Position numbers and translations under genes: made by a program | Notes under the pieces: model-generated | Told to the model about the DNA's origin: nothing | What the model saw: the letters and a program-made list of their open reading frames with translations, nothing else | Database searches by the model: none | In this document: in pieces, positions 8,697 to 18,066 of the stretch | Numbering within the stretch: position 1 is the first letter of the stretch | How the letters are laid out: each line of letters starts with the position of its first letter | Source: Paraburkholderia sp. HP33-1 | Lineage (GTDB): Bacteria; Pseudomonadota; Gammaproteobacteria; Burkholderiales; Burkholderiaceae | Reading direction: 5' to 3' | Length of the DNA stretch: 64,000 nt | NCBI RefSeq assembly: GCF_021390595.1 | Contig: NZ_JAJEJR010000002.1 | Coordinates: 744,001 to 808,000 of the forward strand

Positions 8697-9614
8697 TTAC
8701 CCCTCGGTCAGTCCGTCTTCCATCAACTGCCGCAGTTGCTCCAGCAGCTTGACCGCCGGACTCGGCAGAATCCCCTGGCGTCGCCGGAACGCGGTCAGCG
8801 TGCGCCGCCCGACCACCCCCGGCACACCGAGCGTATCGAACACGCCGGCCTTGCTCTCGGTCACGTACATCGTCGACGCCATCCAGCTCAGGAAGCCCGA
8901 ATGCGCGACCAGGCTCTTCAGCGCCGTCACTGAGCGCGTTTCGACGACGACGTTCGGCAGTCCCAGTCCGCGCTCGGCAAACACGCTCTGCATGTGCTCG
9001 AACGGCCCGGTGCCGCGCGGCGGAATCGCCCAGCGTTCGCCCAGCGTGTCGGCGAGCGTGAGCTCGGGCTTGCGCCGCAGCGGATGATCGAGCGCGGCGA
9101 CCACGTAGCTCGCGTCTTCCCAGCGGCAATCGGGGACCGCGGTGATCTCGTCGGTGTCGGGCACGGCCATGCTGAGCGCGAGATCGATCTCGCGTTTGAC
9201 GAGCGCATCGGCGAGCCGGTCCCACACGCCCTCGATGATCTCCACGCGCAGATTCGGCCACTTCGTTAACACGCCGCTAACCGCGAGCGGCAGCACGAGG
9301 CTCGCGATGCTGCCCACCGCGCCGACGCGGATCGTGCCGCGCGCGAGGCCGCGCATTGCGTCGATTTCCTCGCGCGCCTGTTCGGCTTCGCGTTGCAGCA
9401 GGATTGCGTGCGGCAGCAGCGCCTCGCCGACCGCGGTCAGATGCATGCCCCGCGAATGCCGCTCGAACAGCGGCGCGCCGACCTGTTCCTCGAGACGGCG
9501 AATGGTCCGGCTCAACGCCGGTTGTGTGATGTGCAGCGCTTGCGCGGCGCGCCCGAGGCTGCCGCTCTCGACGATCGTCGCGAACGCTTGCAATTGCTGG
9601 AGGTTGTAAGTCAT
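8697..9614 (-). CDS. LysR-type transcriptional regulator of the benzoylformate pathway (inferred)
   Basis: A 305-residue LysR protein. The N-terminal winged helix-turn-helix is standard: NLQQLQAFATIVESGSLGRA, then HITQPALSRTIRRLEEQVGA and LFERHSRGMHLT. A periplasmic-binding-like effector domain follows. It is transcribed divergently from the decarboxylase gene, with 103 bases between the starts, and that gap carries a T-N11-A palindrome. LysR proteins normally activate a divergent target and repress themselves, so this one probably controls the decarboxylase-transporter pair with an aromatic 2-oxo or hydroxy acid as inducer (inference). The start chosen is the ATG before the conserved NLQQLQAF. 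Confidence 0.92.
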   Translation of the reverse strand: MTYNLQQLQAFATIVESGSLGRAAQALHITQPALSRTIRRLEEQVGAPLFERHSRGMHLTAVGEALLPHAILLQREAEQAREEIDAMRGLARGTIRVGAVGSIASLVLPLAVSGVLTKWPNLRVEIIEGVWDRLADALVKREIDLALSMAVPDTDEITAVPDCRWEDASYVVAALDHPLRRKPELTLADTLGERWAIPPRGTGPFEHMQSVFAERGLGLPNVVVETRSVTALKSLVAHSGFLSWMASTMYVTESKAGVFDTLGVPGVVGRRTLTAFRRRQGILPSPAVKLLEQLRQLMEDGLTEG

Positions 9615-9626
9615 GCCGAAAGGTAA

Positions 9627-9647
9627 TGCCTTTTTGCGGATTAGGCA
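9627..9647. promoter_or_regulatory. LysR operator candidate (T-N11-A) in the divergent promoter
   Basis: TGCCT at 9627-9631 and AGGCA at 9643-9647 form a perfect 5-base inverted repeat around an 11-base AT-rich spacer, which is the classical LysR T-N11-A layout. It lies 13 bases from the LysR start and about 70 bases upstream of the decarboxylase start. Confidence 0.65.
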
Positions 9648-9717
9648 ATTTCCGGTTACCCCATTGGCCGTGATAATGGTTTTCGATTTTTCGAGCTCAC
9701 CAGACAGGAGGCCTCGC

Positions 9718-11361
9718 ATGACAGGCAGCGCGCCGCAGCAGAATCAACGACAGGCAATAGCACAGCGCACGCAATGGACCGTACGCGACGCGGTCATCGA
9801 CTTTGCTCGCCGCGTCGGCATGACGTCGATCTTCGCGAACCCCGGCTCGACCGAACTGCCGATGTTCCGCGATTTCCCAGCGGATTTCCGCTACGTGCTC
9901 GGTCTGCAGGAAGCGGTCGTGGTCGGCATGGCCGACGGCTACGCGCAGGCCACCGGCAACGCGGCGCTCGTGAACCTGCATTCGGCGGCGGGCGTCGGCA
10001 ATGCGATGGGCAACATCTTCACGGCGTTTCGCAACCGCACGCCGCTCGTCGTCACCGCCGGTCAGCAGGCACGCTCGATCCTGCCGTTCGATCCGTTTCT
10101 CGCCGCGACCCAGGCCACCGAATTGCCGAAGCCCTATGTGAAGTGGAGCATCGAGCCGGCGCGCGCACAGGACGTGCCGCTCGCGATCGCGCGCGCGTAC
10201 GTGATCGCGATGCAGGAGCCGCGCGGCCCGGTGTTCGTTTCGATTCCCGCTGACGACTGGGATCACCCGGCTGAACGTGTAGCGGAACGCGACGTCGCGC
10301 ACATCATGCGCCCCGATCCGGCGATGCTCGAGCGCATCGGCGCGGTGCTCGATGCGTGTGAGCGGCCGGCGTTCGTGGTCGGTGGCGCGGTCGATCGCGC
10401 GGGTGCGGCGGGCGAGGTCGTACGGCTCGCGGAGCGGCATTCGGCACGGGTCTACGTCGCGCCGATGACGGGGCGTTGCAGCTTCCCCGAAACGCATCGG
10501 CTGTTTGCGGGCTTTTTGCCGGCCATGCGCGAGCGCATCGTCGAATTGCTCGGCGCGCATGATGCGATCTTCGTGATTGGCGCGCCCGCGTTCACGTATC
10601 ACGTCGAAGGAAGCGGGCCGCATGTGCCGCCGGGCGCGCAGCTGTGTCAACTAATCGACGATCCGGGCGTTGCCGCATGGACGCCGCAGGGGATCGCGGC
10701 GGTCGGCAACGTGCGGCTCGGTGTGCAGGATCTGCTCGCGCGTGCCGCGCCCAAGGCGCGTGAGTTGCCCGCGCCGCGCGCGGTGGCGCCGCGCGCGCTG
10801 CCGCCCGCGCAAGGTGAGCGGATGTCGGTCGCGTTCGCGTTGCAGACACTTGCCGAAGTGCGCGATCCCGACTGCATCGTCGTCGAGGAGGCGCCGAGTG
10901 CGCGGCCCGTGATGCAAACCTATCTGCCGATCGCGCGCGCCGGCGCATTCCTGACGATGGACAGCGGCGGTCTCGGCTACGGCATGCCGGCGGCGGTCGG
11001 CGTCGCGCTGGCGCGGCCGGGCGAGCGCGTGATCGCGCTGATCGGCGATGGTTCGAGCATGTACTCGATCCAGGCGATCTGGAGCGCGGTGCAAATGCAA
11101 CTGCCGATCACATTCGTCATCCTGAACAATGCGCGCTATGCCGCGCTGCAGGATTTCGCTCCGGTGTTCGGCTTCACGCCGAACGAGACCGTGCAGGGCA
11201 CGGACCTGCCGGGCCTCGACTTCGTGACGATCGCGGCGGGCATGGGCTGCCCTGGCGTGCGCGTCAGCGACGCGCAAGAACTCGCCGGTGTGTTGCGTCG
11301 TGCGTTGTCCGCGGAGGACTTGAAAAGCGGACCCACGCTCGTCGAAGCGATTGTCGCGTGA
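9718..11361 (+). CDS. mdlC: Benzoylformate decarboxylase (thiamine-diphosphate dependent)
   Basis: A 547-residue ThDP enzyme. The N-terminal PYR domain has the IFANPGSTELPMFRDFP and GLQEAVVVGMADGYAQATGN blocks, with the glutamate that activates ThDP, and HSAAGVGNAMGN, which contains the histidine equivalent to the active-site His of Pseudomonas putida BFD. The C-terminal domain has the ThDP/Mg motif GDGSSMYSIQAIW ending in LNNARYAAL. Benzoylformate decarboxylase converts phenylglyoxylate to benzaldehyde and CO2 in the mandelate pathway. CAGGAGG lies upstream of the ATG at 9718. It forms an operon with the AAHS transporter that follows. No mandelate dehydrogenase or benzaldehyde dehydrogenase is adjacent, so a related 2-oxo acid substrate is possible. 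Confidence 0.85.
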   Translation: MTGSAPQQNQRQAIAQRTQWTVRDAVIDFARRVGMTSIFANPGSTELPMFRDFPADFRYVLGLQEAVVVGMADGYAQATGNAALVNLHSAAGVGNAMGNIFTAFRNRTPLVVTAGQQARSILPFDPFLAATQATELPKPYVKWSIEPARAQDVPLAIARAYVIAMQEPRGPVFVSIPADDWDHPAERVAERDVAHIMRPDPAMLERIGAVLDACERPAFVVGGAVDRAGAAGEVVRLAERHSARVYVAPMTGRCSFPETHRLFAGFLPAMRERIVELLGAHDAIFVIGAPAFTYHVEGSGPHVPPGAQLCQLIDDPGVAAWTPQGIAAVGNVRLGVQDLLARAAPKARELPAPRAVAPRALPPAQGERMSVAFALQTLAEVRDPDCIVVEEAPSARPVMQTYLPIARAGAFLTMDSGGLGYGMPAAVGVALARPGERVIALIGDGSSMYSIQAIWSAVQMQLPITFVILNNARYAALQDFAPVFGFTPNETVQGTDLPGLDFVTIAAGMGCPGVRVSDAQELAGVLRRALSAEDLKSGPTLVEAIVA

Positions 11362-11416
11362 CACGCATTTAAAAATCGAACTATGCGCGTGCAGCGCAAA
11401 CAACGGAGACGTGCTC

Positions 11417-12829
11417 ATGAATTACGTTCCTCCCGCTTCGGCTGCGGCCTCGACCGCGTGCGACGACGCGGCGCTCGCCGGCATCGCGAGCGGCGGCAGC
11501 ACGGTCGACATCGGTCATGCGCTCGATGACGGTCCCTACACGCTGCTGCAGAAAATCGCTGTGGTGCTCGCGGCGCTGTCTATCGTCGTCGACGGATTCG
11601 ACAGCCAACTGATCGGCTTCGCGATTCCGATGCTGATCAAGGAGTGGGGCATCACGCGCAATGCGTTTGCGCCGGTGGTCGCGTCGGGACTGATCGGCAT
11701 GGGCATCGGCAGCGCGTTCGCGGGGCTGTTCGCCGATCGGTTCGGCCGGCGCTGGGCCGTGATCGGCAGCGTGTTCGTATTCGGCACGGCGACCTGCGCG
11801 ATCAGTCTCGCGCCGAACGTTGCGGCCATTGCGGCGCTGCGCTTTATCGCGGGGCTCGGCATCGGCGGTGCGCTGCCGACGTCGATGACGCTGACCGCCG
11901 AGTTCACGCCCGCGCGTTTCCGTACGTTCGCGGTGACGGCGACGATTCTGTGCGTGCCGCTGGGCGGCATGGTCGCGGGATTGTTCGCCGGGCAGGTGCT
12001 GCCGGTTTATGGCTGGCGTGGTCTGTTCGTCGCGGGTGGTGTGCTGCCGCTCGGGCTCGCCGTCGTTCTGCTCGCCACGTTGCCGGAATCGCCGCGCTTT
12101 CTGGCGCGCCGACCGCATCGCTGGCCCGAGCTCGCGAAGTTGCTGCGGCGCATGGGGCGCGACGTGTCGGTCGATGCGAGCTTCACCGATGTGCGCGAGC
12201 AAAGCGCTGAGCGCCATGTCGGCTTCACCGCGCTGTTCCGCGATGGCCGTTCGCGCGACACCGTCGCAATCTGGGGCGCGTTCTTCATGTGCCTGCTTGC
12301 GGTGTACGCAGCATTCAGCTGGCTGCCGTCGATGCTCACGAGCGAGGGCTTGAGTGTGTCACTCGCGGGCTACGGCCTGAGCGCGTACAACCTCGGCGGC
12401 GTGATCGGCGCTGTGCTGTGCGCGCTTGCGATTGGGCGCTACGGTTCGCTCTGGCCGCTGCTGCTGTGCTGCGCGGGCGGTGTCGCGAGCGCATGGATGC
12501 TGCTCGGCGTCAGCGCGACGCAGCATACGGCGTTGATGATCGTTGGCCTCGGCTTGCATGGCCTGTTCGTGAACGCGGTGCAATCGACGATGTACGCGCT
12601 GTGCGCATATGTCTATCCGACCAGCGTGCGGGCGACGGGCACCGCGTCGGCGCTCGCGTTCGGCAGAGTCGGCGCGATTCTGAGCGCGTTCGCGGGCGCC
12701 GCGGTGATTACGGCCGGCGGCGCGTCGGGCTATCTGCTGATGCTCGGTATCGCGATGGCAATCGTGCTGATCGCGCTGGCGGTGGTGCAGCGGCATATTC
12801 CTCGCCGAGGCGTCGCGACAGCGCGTTGA
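11417..12829 (+). CDS. MFS transporter, aromatic acid:H+ symporter (AAHS) type
   Basis: A 470-residue 12-helix major facilitator. The first helix has the AAHS hallmark VVDGFDSQLIGFAIP (DGFD), and the loop 2-3 motif is GLFADRFGRRWAV. A second DxxGRR-like loop is weaker. An unusually long N-terminal cytoplasmic stretch of about 40 residues precedes helix 1. The start is ATG 11417 with GGAGA upstream; an upstream in-frame codon at 11351 would overlap the decarboxylase gene. AAHS carriers (PcaK and BenK types) import aromatic acids, so coupling to the decarboxylase suggests import of mandelate, benzoylformate or a related acid. That substrate is inference. Confidence 0.88.
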   Translation: MNYVPPASAAASTACDDAALAGIASGGSTVDIGHALDDGPYTLLQKIAVVLAALSIVVDGFDSQLIGFAIPMLIKEWGITRNAFAPVVASGLIGMGIGSAFAGLFADRFGRRWAVIGSVFVFGTATCAISLAPNVAAIAALRFIAGLGIGGALPTSMTLTAEFTPARFRTFAVTATILCVPLGGMVAGLFAGQVLPVYGWRGLFVAGGVLPLGLAVVLLATLPESPRFLARRPHRWPELAKLLRRMGRDVSVDASFTDVREQSAERHVGFTALFRDGRSRDTVAIWGAFFMCLLAVYAAFSWLPSMLTSEGLSVSLAGYGLSAYNLGGVIGAVLCALAIGRYGSLWPLLLCCAGGVASAWMLLGVSATQHTALMIVGLGLHGLFVNAVQSTMYALCAYVYPTSVRATGTASALAFGRVGAILSAFAGAAVITAGGASGYLLMLGIAMAIVLIALAVVQRHIPRRGVATAR

Positions 12830-12873
12830 TCGACGCGACGCCCGGCCGCCTTGAATCGCCATCAGTCGCGCCT

Positions 12874-13605
12874 TTAACTCCCCCGAATGTAATCCGGCAG
12901 CGCCACTGCGTTCGCAACCGGATCGCCGTTCGCATCGGTCGGCAGATACTGCGTCTGAAACGCGGTAAACATCGCGGCAAAGCCATCGGCGCGCTGCACG
13001 ATCACCGCGCCATCCTGAAACGCGCCGTTTTCGTTGTAATGCGGGCCGCGCGGATTGCCCTGATTCATGTGGGTCTCGTGAAGGCCGTCCTTTTTCGGCA
13101 CGAACAGAAAGCCGAATCCATAGACCACAATGCCCGCCGACGTCGGTGTCCAGAAATCGCGGTTGTGCAACTGACCGCTGCCGTTGTCGAAAGGCAGGCT
13201 CTGCGACGGCTGAGTTTCGTCGATGGTCAGGATTTCGTCGATGATGTCGTTGACGTCGGCGCGATTGCCGTTTTGATCCTCGTAGGGAATGGGCCGCATC
13301 CGGTGAATGTCGAGCAGGCTGCTGTCCTGGAAGTAATCGAGCCGCGGAAAGCCGCTAGTGTAGAGGCCGGGCTTCAATGCCTGCAGTTTGGCGGTTAGCG
13401 GATCGGCGAAGTTCAGATCGGCATAGAAGTAGACGTCGTCGTTACCGCTTGCGCCCGGTTGCGTCGACGCCGAATTGACGACGATGTTGAATGGCGTATT
13501 GTCGTTGCCGGAAACCGTAATCACATAATGCGGACTTCCTATATACGAATCCTTGAAGGGCGCCGCGCGCAGCAGTTCTCCCTTGAACATGCAGTATTCG
13601 TTCAT
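12874..13605 (-). CDS. DUF2278 (YukJ-like) family protein
   Basis: A 243-residue soluble protein beginning MNEYCMFKGELLRAAPF. Features of the DUF2278 group include SPHYVITVSGNDNTPFNIVV, DVYFYADLNFADP, the LDYFQDSSLLDIHRMRPIPY block and HNRDFWTPTSAGIVVYGFGF. Near the C-terminus are HETHMNQGNP and a DGAVIVQRADGFAAMFTAFQ segment. The family has no established biochemical function; some members carry an extra lamin-tail-like domain, which is absent here. It is convergent with the AAHS gene (45-base gap) and follows the hydrolase gene on the same strand with a 55-base gap. Confidence 0.82.
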   Translation of the reverse strand: MNEYCMFKGELLRAAPFKDSYIGSPHYVITVSGNDNTPFNIVVNSASTQPGASGNDDVYFYADLNFADPLTAKLQALKPGLYTSGFPRLDYFQDSSLLDIHRMRPIPYEDQNGNRADVNDIIDEILTIDETQPSQSLPFDNGSGQLHNRDFWTPTSAGIVVYGFGFLFVPKKDGLHETHMNQGNPRGPHYNENGAFQDGAVIVQRADGFAAMFTAFQTQYLPTDANGDPVANAVALPDYIRGS

Positions 13606-13660
13606 AGCTGAAGGACCTTGTCAAAGTTGATCAACTCAAAGCGACTCGCATCCGGGCTTA

Positions 13661-14395
13661 TCAGCGGGCCGCTCTGAACCCCGCCGCCCAGCGCGCCCAT
13701 TCGACCAGCACCTCGGTCACATCGTCCGGCCGCTCCATCGTGCACATGTGACCGCTTCGTTCAATCACGCGAAGCTTCGAGCCGCGAATCTGCGTGTGCA
13801 TCTCCTCGTGACGCGCGAGGGGACTCCATTGATCATCGCGGCCGCACACGATCGTCGTCGGGCACTCGATGTCGCGAAGCAGGGCAGTCGCATCAGGACG
13901 ATCGAGCAACGCGCGGATCTGCGCCGCGAATTTGTCCGGCGTGCTTCGCTCAATCATGTCGAGCACCGCCGCATAGACCGCGGAATCGTGGCGATCGGCG
14001 TTGACCATGCCGGGGGCCCACTCGTTGCCCATTGCGCGCATGCCTTTCGTGCGGGCAAGCTCGAGCAGTCTCAGTCGTTGCGCGCGCTCGCTTTCGCCGG
14101 CCTCGCCGGCGGCGCGCGGCGTATAGCCGGTGTCGAGCAACGCGAGTCCGGCGACGCGTTCCGGTGCGCGCCGGAACACTTCGAACGCGACACGTCCTCC
14201 CATCGAATGACCCGCGACCAGCAGACGGTCTCCCTCTACCGACTCGAGCACGTGATCGGCCATCGCGCCGAGCGAGTCGCGCATGCCATAGTCAGGCACG
14301 AAGCACTCGCCGATCGCGCCGAGCGCGCCGCGCTGGTCGGCCCACACTGCGTCGTCGCAGAGTAGGCCAGGGAGCAAAACGATTTGTAAGGTCAT
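13661..14395 (-). CDS. Alpha/beta-fold hydrolase
   Basis: A 244-residue alpha/beta hydrolase starting MTLQIVLLPGLLCDDAVWAD; the ATG at 14393-14395 has ACAGGA upstream. The nucleophile elbow is LLVAGHSMGGRVAFEVF (GHSMG). The acid is likely the Asp in CGRDDQWSPL and the histidine the one in IERSGHMCTMERPDDV. The overall pattern matches small esterase or lactonase-like hydrolases. No lid-domain signature points to a substrate. It lies between the DUF2278 gene and the polyamine genes on the same strand, 169 bases from the aminotransferase stop, so shared transcription is uncertain. Confidence 0.88.
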   Translation of the reverse strand: MTLQIVLLPGLLCDDAVWADQRGALGAIGECFVPDYGMRDSLGAMADHVLESVEGDRLLVAGHSMGGRVAFEVFRRAPERVAGLALLDTGYTPRAAGEAGESERAQRLRLLELARTKGMRAMGNEWAPGMVNADRHDSAVYAAVLDMIERSTPDKFAAQIRALLDRPDATALLRDIECPTTIVCGRDDQWSPLARHEEMHTQIRGSKLRVIERSGHMCTMERPDDVTEVLVEWARWAAGFRAAR

Positions 14396-14564
14396 GGGTG
14401 GGTCCTGTGATGCGCTAGTCGGATAAAAGAAGCGGCGCTCGATACGACGCCATCGTCGAATAGTACCGGCGCGCGTGGAAAATATCGACTGACCCGGCAT
14501 GATTCGAGCGACGGGACAATCGCCGTGATTAGCGGAACGGCAGCGCAGGCGCAACCGCGCAGCG

Positions 14565-16013
14565 CTATAACATGCCAATCTCCCGCGCGGTCGCATCGAT
14601 CGCCGCTTTGGCTTTCGATACGATCTCGTCGATCTCCAGCCGGCTAATCACGAGCGGTGGCGACAGCAACATCCGGTCGCCGCTCGCGCGCATGATCAGA
14701 TTGCCGTTGAAGCAGAAATCGCGGCACAACGTACCAATATCGCCGCCATTCGCAAAGCGCTTGCGCTTGAGCGGCTCCTCAGCGAGTTGCACTCCCGCAA
14801 CGAGACCCGCGCCGCTGATCTCGCCAACGACCGGATGACCGGCGAAGGTTTCGCGCAGCTTCTGCTGAAAGTACGGACCTGTATCCGCTTTGACGCGCTC
14901 GACGATACTCTCGTCGCGCAGCAGCTTCAGATTGGCAAGCGCGACGGCCGCCGCGACCGGGTGCCCGGAGTAGGTGAGGCCGTGATTGAAGTCGCCGTTC
15001 TCGATCAGCGCGCGGGCGACGCGATCATGCAAACCGACCGCACCCATCGGCACATAACCGCTCGTCAGTCCCTTCGCGAGCGTGATCAGATCCGGCTCGA
15101 AGCCGAAGTGCTGATGCGCGAACCATTCGCCGGTTCGGCCGAAGCCGCCGATCACTTCATCCGCGACGAGCAGCACGTCGTACTTGCGGCAAATGCGCTG
15201 GATTTCCGGCCAATAAGTCGCGGCCGGAAAGATCACGCCGCCCGCTCCCTGGAAAGGCTCACCGATAAACGCGGCGACCTTGTCCGCACCGAGTTCGACA
15301 ATCTTCGCTTCCAGCTGCTGCGCGCGAGCCAGCGCGAATTCTTCCGGCGTCTGATCGCTTGCCGCTTCGCCGAAGAAATAGGGCTGATCGATATGCACGA
15401 TGTTCTCGACTTTGGACGGCATCTGTTCGTGCATATCAGCCATGCCGCCGAGCGTGCCGCCCGCGATCGTCGAGCCGTGATAAGCGTTCTTGCGCGCGAT
15501 CACGAACTTCTTCGCGGGCTGGTGTTGCGTCGCCCAATATTGATGGACGATACGCAGCACGGTGTCGTTGCCTTCCGAGCCGCTGTTGCAGTAGAAAAAA
15601 TGCTTGAAGGGCTCCGGCGTCAGTTCGGCCAGCAGGGCGGATAGTTCTATCACCGGCGGATGCGTCGTCCTGAAGAACGTGTTGTAGTACGGCAGTTCCT
15701 GCATTTGCCGGTAGGCGGCGTCGGCGAGTTCCTTGCGGCCGTAGCCGACATTCACGCACCAGAGTCCCGCCATGCCGTCGATGATCTTGTTGCCGTCCGA
15801 GTCCCACAGGTACACGCCGTGGGCCTTGACGATCACGCGAGAGCCCGCGCGATTGAGCGAGCCCATATCCGAGAACGGATGAATGTGATGCGCGGCATCG
15901 AGCGCGCGGTATTCGGCGGTGCTGCGTGAAATTGCTTGCCATGTTGGTGCGTCGTTCGTGCCGCTAACGTCGGGCTTCTCTGCATCGATCACGTCTTCAG
16001 TCTTATAGCTCAT
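14565..16013 (-). CDS. spuC: Class III aminotransferase, putrescine-pyruvate type
   Basis: A 482-residue PLP-dependent omega-aminotransferase. Landmarks are HIHPFSDMGSLN near the N-terminus, GLWCVNVGYGRKEL, the cofactor loop YCNSGSEGNDTVLRI, LLVADEVIGGFGRTGEWF with the PLP-binding Asp, and the Schiff-base lysine K314 in LITLAKGLTSGYVPMGAV. The length and the HPFSD start match the SpuC and beta-alanine-pyruvate transaminase branch. Polyamine deamination fits best because the next gene upstream is a gamma-glutamylputrescine synthetase type enzyme 49 bases away on the same strand. A beta-alanine or other omega-amino acid substrate remains possible. Confidence 0.85.
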   Translation of the reverse strand: MSYKTEDVIDAEKPDVSGTNDAPTWQAISRSTAEYRALDAAHHIHPFSDMGSLNRAGSRVIVKAHGVYLWDSDGNKIIDGMAGLWCVNVGYGRKELADAAYRQMQELPYYNTFFRTTHPPVIELSALLAELTPEPFKHFFYCNSGSEGNDTVLRIVHQYWATQHQPAKKFVIARKNAYHGSTIAGGTLGGMADMHEQMPSKVENIVHIDQPYFFGEAASDQTPEEFALARAQQLEAKIVELGADKVAAFIGEPFQGAGGVIFPAATYWPEIQRICRKYDVLLVADEVIGGFGRTGEWFAHQHFGFEPDLITLAKGLTSGYVPMGAVGLHDRVARALIENGDFNHGLTYSGHPVAAAVALANLKLLRDESIVERVKADTGPYFQQKLRETFAGHPVVGEISGAGLVAGVQLAEEPLKRKRFANGGDIGTLCRDFCFNGNLIMRASGDRMLLSPPLVISRLEIDEIVSKAKAAIDATAREIGML

Positions 16014-16062
16014 AGTGCCTCCGTCCTTTCAAAGTTCTCGTAGACCGATTGGCTGCCAGCAC

Positions 16063-17397
16063 TCAGACGTGCAGCAACAGGTGCCGGCGTTCCCACGAAC
16101 TGATCACGCGAAAAAACGCTTCGTATTCGGTCTCTTTCAGCGCGAGATACGCGCGGACGAACTGCTCGCCGAGTACTTCGGCAATCGGCTCGCACGCGCT
16201 CATCAACGTCAGGCCTTCTTCGAGATTGCGCGGTAATTGATAGGGCAACGCATAGCCGTCGCTCGCCAACGGTTCGGTTGCTGCGAGCCGCTGCGTCATG
16301 CCGAGATAACCCGCCGCCAAAGTCGCGGCAATGGCCAGATACGGATTGCAGTCGACCCCCGGAATGCGGTTCTCGATGCGACGCGCGACCGGCGCGGAAT
16401 GCGGCACCCGGAAGCCCACCGTGCGATTGTCGTAACCCCATGCGACGTTGATCGGCGCGGCCATGAAACGCGACAGCCGCCGGTATGAGTTGATGTATGG
16501 CGCGAAGATCGGCATCAGTGCGGGCGTGTATTTCTGCAAGCCGGCGATATAGCCGGTGAACAGCGACGTCGGTTCACCATCCGCGGCGGTAAACAGGTTG
16601 CGGCCGGTCTCCATGTCGACGAGACTTTGGTGCATGTGCATCGCCGAGCCCGGTTCACTCTCCATCGGCTTAGCCATGAAAGTGGCGTACATCTTGTGAC
16701 GCAACGCCGCTTCGCGAACGGTGCGCTTGAATAGAAACACGCTGTCAGCGAGTTTGAGCGGATCGCCATGCATGAAGTTGATTTCCATCTGCGCGGCGCC
16801 GACTTCGTGAATCAGTGTGTCGACTTCGAGGTCCTGCACGTCGCAGTACTCATAGATGTCTTCGAATAGCGGATCAAATTCGTTGACCGCTTCGATCGAA
16901 TACGCCTGGCGGCCGGTTTCCGCGCGACCTGTGCGCCCGACCGGCGGCTGCAACGGCAGGTCGGGGTCGCGATTCATGTCGACCAGATAAAACTCGAGCT
17001 CCGGCGCGATCACGGGCTTCCAGCCGCGCGCCCGGTACAGATCGAGGACGCGGCGCAATACACAGCGCGGGGAGATTTCGACCGGGGTGCCGTCGAAATG
17101 AACGCAATCGTGGATCACCTGCGCGGTCGGATCGACTGCCCACGGAATCATCCGGATCGTGCTCGCGTCGGGCACGCACACCATGTCGGGGTCGGTGACG
17201 CCGGTCAGCGTATCGCTTTGCGGATAGTCGCCGGTCACGGTTTGAATCATCACCGCCTGCGGCAGCCGCATCGACTCGCCGGATTCGAACTTGCTGCGCG
17301 GAATGATCTTGCCGCGCGCGATGCCGGCCATGTCAGGAATGATCGCTTCGATTTCGGTGACGTGATGCTTTTTCAGAAACTCGTCGATGTCATGCAT
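16063..17397 (-). CDS. puuA: Glutamine synthetase-like gamma-glutamylpolyamine synthetase
   Basis: A 444-residue member of the glutamine synthetase superfamily. It has the GS beta-grasp start (EIEAIIPDMAGIARGKIIPR), the catalytic PELEFYLVDMNRDPD, EVGAAQMEINFMHGD and GSAMHMHQSLVD, and the C-terminal RIENRIPGVDCNPYLAIAAT. True GlnA lengths and the adenylylation-site region are lacking. Such GS-like enzymes ligate glutamate to putrescine or other amines in the Puu/Spu pathways, which fits the aminotransferase next door. The start is ATG 17395-17397, preceded by AGAGAGA; an upstream in-frame start at 17457 is less likely. Product assignment at the level of amine substrate is inferred. Confidence 0.85.
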   Translation of the reverse strand: MHDIDEFLKKHHVTEIEAIIPDMAGIARGKIIPRSKFESGESMRLPQAVMIQTVTGDYPQSDTLTGVTDPDMVCVPDASTIRMIPWAVDPTAQVIHDCVHFDGTPVEISPRCVLRRVLDLYRARGWKPVIAPELEFYLVDMNRDPDLPLQPPVGRTGRAETGRQAYSIEAVNEFDPLFEDIYEYCDVQDLEVDTLIHEVGAAQMEINFMHGDPLKLADSVFLFKRTVREAALRHKMYATFMAKPMESEPGSAMHMHQSLVDMETGRNLFTAADGEPTSLFTGYIAGLQKYTPALMPIFAPYINSYRRLSRFMAAPINVAWGYDNRTVGFRVPHSAPVARRIENRIPGVDCNPYLAIAATLAAGYLGMTQRLAATEPLASDGYALPYQLPRNLEEGLTLMSACEPIAEVLGEQFVRAYLALKETEYEAFFRVISSWERRHLLLHV

Positions 17398-18066
17398 GAT
17401 GATTCTCTCTGTTTTGTTTCGCATAACGAATAGACGTGTCGAACCCACGCCGCCCATCAGATGAACAAGCGGTTCGAGTGAATCCGTCGCGATGCGCGGT
17501 AATCAGTCAGCGCCGCGCGGACGCAAGCAAACAGCTCGCGGAAAACGCGTGCAAACGGATGAATCGAGCGGCGAAAAGAGACGAAAGAAGAGAGGCGCTA
17601 CGGCAGCAGCGAAGCGACTTCGTCTGTGCGCACCGCGATGAACGCACGTGCGGAGAGGACGTTGCGACGTCGAACGCAACGGCGCGACAGGACTGTGATG
17701 ACGGACAGAAAGCGGCGAAACGCAAGGCTGCCGTTGCTGCCGTCGGCGATGGCGCCGTCAGCGCAAATACCACGCGCCTGACTGCAATTCCAATTCACCA
17801 AAGGGCCTCGGACTCTCACGATGACACTCGACTGGCGTAGTTGAGGGTATTGAAGTGGTCTGTTTCGGATTTACAGCGGACATTGAAGAAACAGGACACG
17901 GGTTGATCGACAGGAAGCGCTACTAAACGATACTCACTGATTTCGCAGCGCCGACTCGCGATTGCCCTATGGCAAGCATATACGAGCCAAGAATGCCGTC
18001 AATTTGTTTTTAGATTCCGGCAACGCGGCAGCGAGCGCGCTGCCGCGTGTTTTGCCCGCGTGTCGC
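17398..18066. other. Long intergenic region upstream of puuA, no gene seen
   Basis: About 670 bases containing only low-quality short frames. The left part should carry the promoter of the puuA-spuC pair. A strong hairpin sits at 18023-18048. The part near 17860-17960 (AGTGGTCTGTTTCGGATTT and onward) differs in texture but shows no transposase or inverted-repeat structure that I can demonstrate. Confidence 0.5.
18023..18048. repeat. Strong inverted repeat at the end of the DedA-rhodanese gene
   Basis: ACGCGGCAGCG (18023-18033) and CGCTGCCGCGT (18038-18048) form an 11-bp GC-rich stem with a 4-base loop, 18 bases past the stop. A short T-run follows it on the plus strand rather than on the minus strand where the gene ends. 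It may act as a weak terminator or an RNA-stabilising hairpin. Confidence 0.6.

Noticed and set aside
12289..13398. A 369-codon plus-strand open frame spanning the end of the AAHS gene and the DUF2278 gene
   Set aside because: It overlaps two real genes on opposite strands and has no recognisable domain.
17860..17960. Possible insertion-sequence end in the puuA upstream region
   Set aside because: The texture differs, but no terminal inverted repeat, target duplication or transposase frame could be shown.
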